A stretch of 11,135 bases of DNA from an uncultured Oscillospiraceae bacterium. GTDB lineage: Bacteria > Bacillota > Clostridia > Oscillospirales > Oscillospiraceae. Below, one piece after another: positions 7,693 through 11,135 of this stretch. A program made the position numbers and the translations under genes. Every line of letters starts with the position of its first letter. Within the stretch, counting starts at the first letter, position 1. Under the pieces are notes generated by a model. That model was not told the DNA's origin, ran no database searches, and saw only the letters and a list, made by a program, of their open reading frames with translations. The stretch spans positions 1 through 11,135 of the forward strand of contig CALWYM010000128.1 in the NCBI GenBank assembly GCA_944385775.1, in the 5' to 3' direction.

Positions 7693-8654
7693 ATTTCCCT
7701 TTTTAAATTTATTTTAACAGTAGTCCCCTGACCCAACCGGGAGCTAACAGAAATTCTGTGCCCCAGGTTTGTGCAAATACGTTTACAGAGATACAATCCT
7801 AGACCTGTTGAAGCCTTATCCTTACGTCCTGTTTCTCCTGTATAACCCTTCTGGAATATTCTTGGAATATTATCCTGGGAAATGCCAATTCCTGTATCGG
7901 ATATGCATAAATCGTCGCCGTCCATATAAATTGAGACCTTGCCTTCCCTTGTATATTTCAGACTGTTTGATAGTACCTGCTCCACCACAAACCTAAGCCA
8001 TTTTTCATCACTTATAACCGTTCTTTTTATCCCCTCATATTCAAGTTTAAGCCCTGAAAGAATAAATTGGCTTGCGAATTTTCTGAGTGCGCTCTTAACA
8101 ACCTGATCCACGTTAACTTCCGTAAACACATAGTCCGTGTGATCCGAGCCGAGACGGAGATAAGTGAGGACCATCTCCACATATTGTTCAATTTTAAAAA
8201 GCTCATCGCGAAGTTTACGGCTTTCCTCAGTGTCATCATTTTCTAGAATTAATCTCATTGTGGAAATCGGAATTTTTATCTGGTGAACCCATGTGGTATA
8301 GTAATCAGTCATATCCCGCAAGTTTTCCTCGTGTTCTCCAGTTATCTGTCGTTCACGCTCCAACAGTTTATTGATTATTTTCAGATAATCCTCGGAAGAC
8401 CCACTATGCATAACGGATATTTCATCGCTTAAACTGTCCGGAAGTGCCTCAAGCCTTTTTAATATTCTGCGCACTCTCAGTCTCTTTGCGTACTGCAACG
8501 CAAAGGCAATTATAAGAATTGCAAAACATAAAGCCGACGGATATATGACTGCTTTTAGAGGTAGGTGATATAGATAAAATGTTAAAAGGAATACGGCTGC
8601 ACACCCAACAAAAAGCAATATTTCAAACCGTTTTTCTTTTAGAAATTTCATCAT
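7689..8654 (-). CDS. Bce-type intramembrane-sensing histidine kinase
   Basis: This is a 321-residue sensor kinase of the BceS class. Two adjacent membrane helices (about 10-29 and 34-55) are joined by only a few residues, so it has no sensory domain of its own and in this family reads the state of the partner permease. The H-box holds the phospho-accepting His124 in WVHQIKIPIS; the H+4 position, normally Thr, is Ile128. The ATPase domain has the N-box around Asn230 (EQVLSNSLKYT), G1 DTGIG (253-257) and G2 STGLGL (282-287). The start chosen is ATG 8654, 4 nt after the regulator stop; ATG 8651 has the better distance, 7 nt, to GGGTGA (8664-8659). An in-frame TTG at 8696 would overlap the regulator gene by 38 nt and is unlikely. 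Together with the upstream regulator it forms the two-component system controlling the transporter. Confidence 0.94.
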   Translation of the reverse strand: MMKFLKEKRFEILLFVGCAAVFLLTFYLYHLPLKAVIYPSALCFAILIIAFALQYAKRLRVRRILKRLEALPDSLSDEISVMHSGSSEDYLKIINKLLERERQITGEHEENLRDMTDYYTTWVHQIKIPISTMRLILENDDTEESRKLRDELFKIEQYVEMVLTYLRLGSDHTDYVFTEVNVDQVVKSALRKFASQFILSGLKLEYEGIKRTVISDEKWLRFVVEQVLSNSLKYTREGKVSIYMDGDDLCISDTGIGISQDNIPRIFQKGYTGETGRKDKASTGLGLYLCKRICTNLGHRISVSSRLGQGTTVKINLKREM

Positions 8655-8658
8655 GCTA

Positions 8659-9330
8659 TCACCCAATTTTGTAGCCCACCCCGAATTTTGTTTCAATAAA
8701 CGCTGATAAGCCGGCTTTTTCCAGTTTTCTGCGAAGTCGTCCGATATTTACGGTAAGGGCATTGTCGTCAACAAATTCATCTGTTTGCCAGAGTTTCTCC
8801 ATTAGCTTTTCACGACTTACGGTTTTCCCCTTATTTTTCATAAGTACAGATAGAATCCTAAGTTCATTTTTGCTAAGCTCAATTTCCGTTCCGTTATAGT
8901 AAAGTGTTCCGTCATCAATATTAAGAATTGCGCCGCGGTGCTCAAAAGTATTAATAGGCGCGGAAAAATTATAGGTTCTGCGTAATAACGCCTGCACTTT
9001 TGCCACCAGCACATCGCTGTCAAAAGGCTTTGTAATATAGTCGTCGCCTCCCATATTCATAGCCATGACTATATTGAGATTATCCGAGGCAGATGAAATA
9101 AATATAATTGGTACGTTTGAAACCTTTCGTATTTCGCCACACCAATAGTACCCATTTTTATATGGAAGAGAAACATCCATTAAAATTAATTGAGGTGAGA
9201 CCCGAAAAAATTCGGAAAGGATATCACTGAAATTGCTGGAAATAACCCCTTCCATTTCCCATTTTTCCATTATATCACTTATAAGTGAAGCCAGGTTTCT
9301 GTCATCTTCCACTATAAATATTTTATACAT
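8659..9330 (-). CDS. Bce-type OmpR/PhoB-family response regulator
   Basis: The 223-residue protein has a receiver domain (1-115) and a winged-helix DNA-binding domain (about 128-222). Receiver residues are complete: acidic pocket Glu8, Asp9 and Asp10, phospho-acceptor Asp52 in LILMDVSLP, switch Ser79/Ser80, and Lys101 in TKPFD. The effector domain shows LSKNELRILSVLMKNKG and the recognition-helix region DDNALTVNIGRLRRKL, as in BceR/VraR-neighbour regulators of peptide resistance modules. The order regulator, kinase, ATPase, permease is the standard Bce arrangement, so its likely target is the transporter pair downstream. GGAGG lies 9 nt before the ATG. The gene starts only 53 nt after tyrS, and the tyrS terminator fills that gap, leaving no obvious promoter. 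The peptide signal is unknown. Confidence 0.95.
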   Translation of the reverse strand: MYKIFIVEDDRNLASLISDIMEKWEMEGVISSNFSDILSEFFRVSPQLILMDVSLPYKNGYYWCGEIRKVSNVPIIFISSASDNLNIVMAMNMGGDDYITKPFDSDVLVAKVQALLRRTYNFSAPINTFEHRGAILNIDDGTLYYNGTEIELSKNELRILSVLMKNKGKTVSREKLMEKLWQTDEFVDDNALTVNIGRLRRKLEKAGLSAFIETKFGVGYKIG

Positions 9331-9344
9331 ACATCTGAACCTCC

Positions 9345-9379
9345 AAAAAAGTGGGAGAGCAAAATTACTCTCCCACTTT
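9345..9379 (-). terminator. Rho-independent terminator after tyrS
   Basis: On the minus strand a perfect 12-bp stem (AAAGTGGGAGAG at 9379-9368 with CTCTCCCACTTT at 9359-9348) encloses an 8-nt loop and runs into six Ts (9350-9345). It begins 4 nt after the tyrS stop. The last T of the tract touches the GGAGG ribosome site of the response regulator at 9344-9340, so the terminator also stands between any upstream promoter and the Bce-type module. Confidence 0.92.
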
Positions 9380-9383
9380 AGGC

Positions 9384-10604
9384 TTACTTTATAACAGCCT
9401 TATTATAACTCTTTTTTCCTCTCCTTAAAAGGACTCCATCACGAAGCTGTTCCTCAGTAAATGTCGCAGCAATATCAGAAACCTTTTCTTCATTGGCAGT
9501 TACGCCACCCTGCTGGACATTTCTCCTGGCTTCGCTCTTTGTAGCACTGAGACCCGTCTTTACAAGTAAAGTCAGAATATCAATGACGCCATCAGTAAGG
9601 TCATCAGTTGACAGCTCAGTTGTAGGAGTATTTGCACTGGCTCCGCCACTGAAGAGCGCTCTTGCGCCTTCCTGTGCTTTCTTTGCCTCTTCTTCACCGT
9701 GTACCATCTGGGTGAGCTCATAGGCAAGGATCTCTTTCGCCGTGTTAAGCTGGCTTCCCTCCCAGCTTTCCATCTCTTTAATCTGCTCAATAGGCAGGAA
9801 CGTGAGCATACGAATACACTTCAAAACATCTGCGTCTCCCACATTTCTCCAATACTGGTAGAAATCATAAGGCGAAGTCTTGTTGGGGTCAAGCCAAACA
9901 GCGTTTCCGGCGGTTTTTCCCATTTTTTTACCCTGAGAATCTGTAAGAAGTGTGATTGTCATGGCATGAGCATCTTTGCCTAGTTTCTTACGGATAAGCT
10001 CAGTTCCACCCAGCATGTTACTCCATTGGTCGTCACCACCAAACTGCATATTGCAGTTATAATGCTGGAAAAGATAGTAGAAATCATAGGACTGCATAAT
10101 CATGTAGTTAAACTCAAAAAAGCTGAGTCCCTTCTCCATTCTCTGCTTGTAGCACTCCGCCCTAAGCATATTATTAACAGAAAAACACGTTCCTACCTCT
10201 CTCAGAAGCTCAATATAGTTAAGATTTAAAAGCCAGTCGGCATTATTAACCATAATGGCTTTGCCTTCGCCAAAATCAATGAATCTTTCCATCTGACGCT
10301 TAAAGCACTGGGCATTGTAATCAATATCTTCCCTGGTAAGCATTTTACGCATATCCGTACGACCGGAGGGATCGCCAATCAGCGTAGTTCCTCCACCAAT
10401 CAAAGCAATAGGTTTGTTGCCAGCCTGCTGAAGACGTTTCATAAGCGTAAGTGCCATAAAGTGACCTGCCGTAAGACTATCGGCAGTACAGTCAAACCCA
10501 ATATAGAAAGTCGCCTTTCCGGCGTTTATCATTTTTTTAATTTCTTCTTCATTTGTAACCTGAGCTATCAATCCTCTTGCCACAAGTTCTTCGTAAAGTT
10601 CCAT
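9384..10604 (-). CDS. tyrS: Tyrosyl-tRNA synthetase
   Basis: TyrS activates tyrosine with ATP and charges tRNA-Tyr. The 406-residue protein is a class Ic synthetase: YIGFDCTADSLTAGHF (34-49) is the ATP-binding signature, with TAGH (45-48) in place of HIGH; GGGTTLIGDPSGRTD (70-84) follows; QSYDF (171-175) and MQFGGDDQW (187-195) line the tyrosine site; KMGKT (227-231) is the KMSKS-type loop. An S4 RNA-binding domain occupies about 343-390 and contacts tRNA. The ATG is preceded by GGGAG 7 nt upstream. A strong promoter ends just upstream, and a terminator follows the stop, so tyrS is probably monocistronic. The 5' leader is only about 54 nt, too short for the T-box riboswitch common on tyrS in Firmicutes; it carries a six-codon ORF instead. 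Identification is secure. Confidence 0.98.
   Translation of the reverse strand: MELYEELVARGLIAQVTNEEEIKKMINAGKATFYIGFDCTADSLTAGHFMALTLMKRLQQAGNKPIALIGGGTTLIGDPSGRTDMRKMLTREDIDYNAQCFKRQMERFIDFGEGKAIMVNNADWLLNLNYIELLREVGTCFSVNNMLRAECYKQRMEKGLSFFEFNYMIMQSYDFYYLFQHYNCNMQFGGDDQWSNMLGGTELIRKKLGKDAHAMTITLLTDSQGKKMGKTAGNAVWLDPNKTSPYDFYQYWRNVGDADVLKCIRMLTFLPIEQIKEMESWEGSQLNTAKEILAYELTQMVHGEEEAKKAQEGARALFSGGASANTPTTELSTDDLTDGVIDILTLLVKTGLSATKSEARRNVQQGGVTANEEKVSDIAATFTEEQLRDGVLLRRGKKSYNKAVIK
9402..9407 (-). promoter_or_regulatory. TATAAT box inside the tyrS end, possible promoter for the Bce-type module
   Basis: A perfect -10 hexamer TATAAT lies in the last codons of tyrS. The -35 region 17 nt upstream is TTTTAA, matching consensus at only three of six positions. 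Transcription from here would start near 9395 and have to pass through the terminator at 9345-9379 before reaching the regulator gene. It may be chance, since Tyr-Asn codons (TAT AAT) create the hexamer. Confidence 0.25.
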
Positions 10605-10620
10605 AGGTATCTCCCTTTTA

Positions 10621-10641
10621 CTAAGAATTATCCGGAGTCAT
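10621..10641 (-). CDS. Six-codon leader ORF (MTPDNS) upstream of tyrS
   Basis: An ATG at 10641 opens a reading frame coding MTPDNS and ending with TAG, 16 nt before the tyrS start. It has its own GGGAG ribosome site with 6-nt spacing and would be the first ORF on the tyrS transcript, which is expected to start near 10658. It contains no tyrosine codon, so a classical amino-acid attenuator is unlikely. It could tune initiation at tyrS or be a chance ATG. Also visible is a weak hairpin, AGAATT with AATTCT, that spans most of this ORF. Confidence 0.3.
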   Translation of the reverse strand: MTPDNS

Positions 10642-10664
10642 AAAATTCTCCCTGTTAGTTGATG

Positions 10665-10693
10665 ATTTTACTATTTATGCTGAGCTTTGTCAA
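10665..10693 (-). promoter_or_regulatory. Strong sigma-A-type promoter of tyrS
   Basis: A perfect -35 box TTGACA (10693-10688), a spacer of exactly 17 nt and TAAAAT (10670-10665, five of six) read toward tyrS on the minus strand. The -35 box and spacer lie within the last codons of recN, and the -10 box follows its stop directly. The start of transcription should be near 10658. Confidence 0.82.
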
Positions 10694-11135
10694 TAAGATA
10701 TTTATTTTTATACTGATTAGAAGCTAAAAGCTGTTCTTCCGCCGATTTTAACCCGGTATCCGTAATAACATCTCCGCCGGCAAGCCTTGCGAGCTCTTTT
10801 TTCCTACCCTCAAGGTCCAATCTCGTAACCTTTGCGTAGGTGAACCCGTCTTCGACAGAATTTTTTGAAATTGCAAAATGGGTATCGGCCATAGCCGCAA
10901 TCTGAGGCAGGTGTGTTACGCATATAACCTGTTTCCCATTTGAAAGTGACCAGAGTTTTTCGCCAACTCTGCGCGCTGCAATACCAGACACACCTGTATC
11001 AATTTCGTCAAAAACCATACTGTCAACAGAATCCTTTTTGCTGAGTACAGATTTTATCGCCAGCATTATTCTCGAAAGCTCTCCCCCAGACGCAATTTTA
11101 CTTATCCGTCCAAGGTTTTGACCAGCATTAGCAGA
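10671..11135 (-). CDS. recN: DNA repair protein RecN, C-terminal part (runs in from the window edge)
   Basis: The visible 154 residues form the C-terminal ATPase half-site of RecN, an SMC-like protein recruited early to double-strand breaks in recombinational repair. Motifs in order are the ABC signature region KIASGGELSRIMLA (visible residues 14-27), Walker B SMVFDEIDTGVSG (41-53) with catalytic Glu46, and the switch histidine in VTHLPQIAAMAD (75-86). The frame is open to the right edge, so the N-terminal ATPase and coiled-coil parts lie outside. The ASGGE signature, the DEIDTGVSG motif and the TGLKSAEEQL tail are typical of RecN and distinguish it from SMC and RecF. The tyrS promoter is embedded in its last codons. 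Confidence 0.96.
   Translation of the reverse strand, partial: SANAGQNLGRISKIASGGELSRIMLAIKSVLSKKDSVDSMVFDEIDTGVSGIAARRVGEKLWSLSNGKQVICVTHLPQIAAMADTHFAISKNSVEDGFTYAKVTRLDLEGRKKELARLAGGDVITDTGLKSAEEQLLASNQYKNKYLIDKAQHK

Noticed and set aside
8655..8696. Longer kinase start at TTG 8696
   Set aside because: It would overlap the regulator's C-terminal codons by 38 nt and lacks a ribosome site, whereas ATG 8654/8651 has GGGTGA at suitable distance.
10605..10670. T-box riboswitch upstream of tyrS
   Set aside because: The gap to recN is only 66 nt, has no T-box consensus or antiterminator structure, and the promoter lies directly at the recN end.
1..11135. CRISPR arrays, tRNA or rRNA genes, insertion sequences, phage genes
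   Set aside because: No regular spaced repeats, no cloverleaf-type sequences and no transposase or integrase motifs were seen on either strand; coding is almost continuous with known families.

Overview
This is an AT-rich stretch of Gram-positive chromosome with every gene on the minus strand. The gene content points to a Firmicute of the class Clostridia, possibly the Ruminococcaceae/Oscillospiraceae. The evidence is an smc-ftsY pair, strong GGAGG ribosome sites, TTGACA/TATAAT-type promoters, an FtsY without a long acidic domain, and a clostridial-type tyrosyl-tRNA synthetase. The lineage is inferred from protein character only.

In transcription order (high to low coordinates) the window holds: the C-terminal end of recN (10671-11135); tyrS with its own promoter, a six-codon leader ORF and its own terminator (9345-10693); a four-gene Bce-type antimicrobial-peptide sensing and resistance module of response regulator, intramembrane-sensing histidine kinase, ABC ATPase and large FtsX-like permease (4852-9330), closed by a strong terminator (4804-4846); then a new promoter driving smc, ftsY and the start of rdgB (1-4734), which runs off the left edge.

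The core genes serve DNA repair (RecN), translation (TyrS), chromosome organisation (SMC), protein targeting (FtsY) and nucleotide-pool cleaning (RdgB). The Bce-type module sits among them as an accessory cassette. In this family the permease both detects and removes a cell-wall-active peptide, signals to the kinase within the membrane, and the regulator induces the transporter genes. The layout here fits: regulator and kinase are tightly packed, then a 102-bp gap carrying an exact 10-bp direct repeat spaced 21 bp, then the overlapping ATPase and permease genes.

I found no wholly new system. The points most worth a second look are the kinase H-box, where the usual Thr/Asn is Ile; the regulator gene lying directly behind the tyrS terminator with no room for a promoter; the repeats upstream of the transporter genes; the cysteine cluster in the permease's extracellular domain; the tyrS leader ORF in place of a T-box; and the unusual start and promoter of smc.
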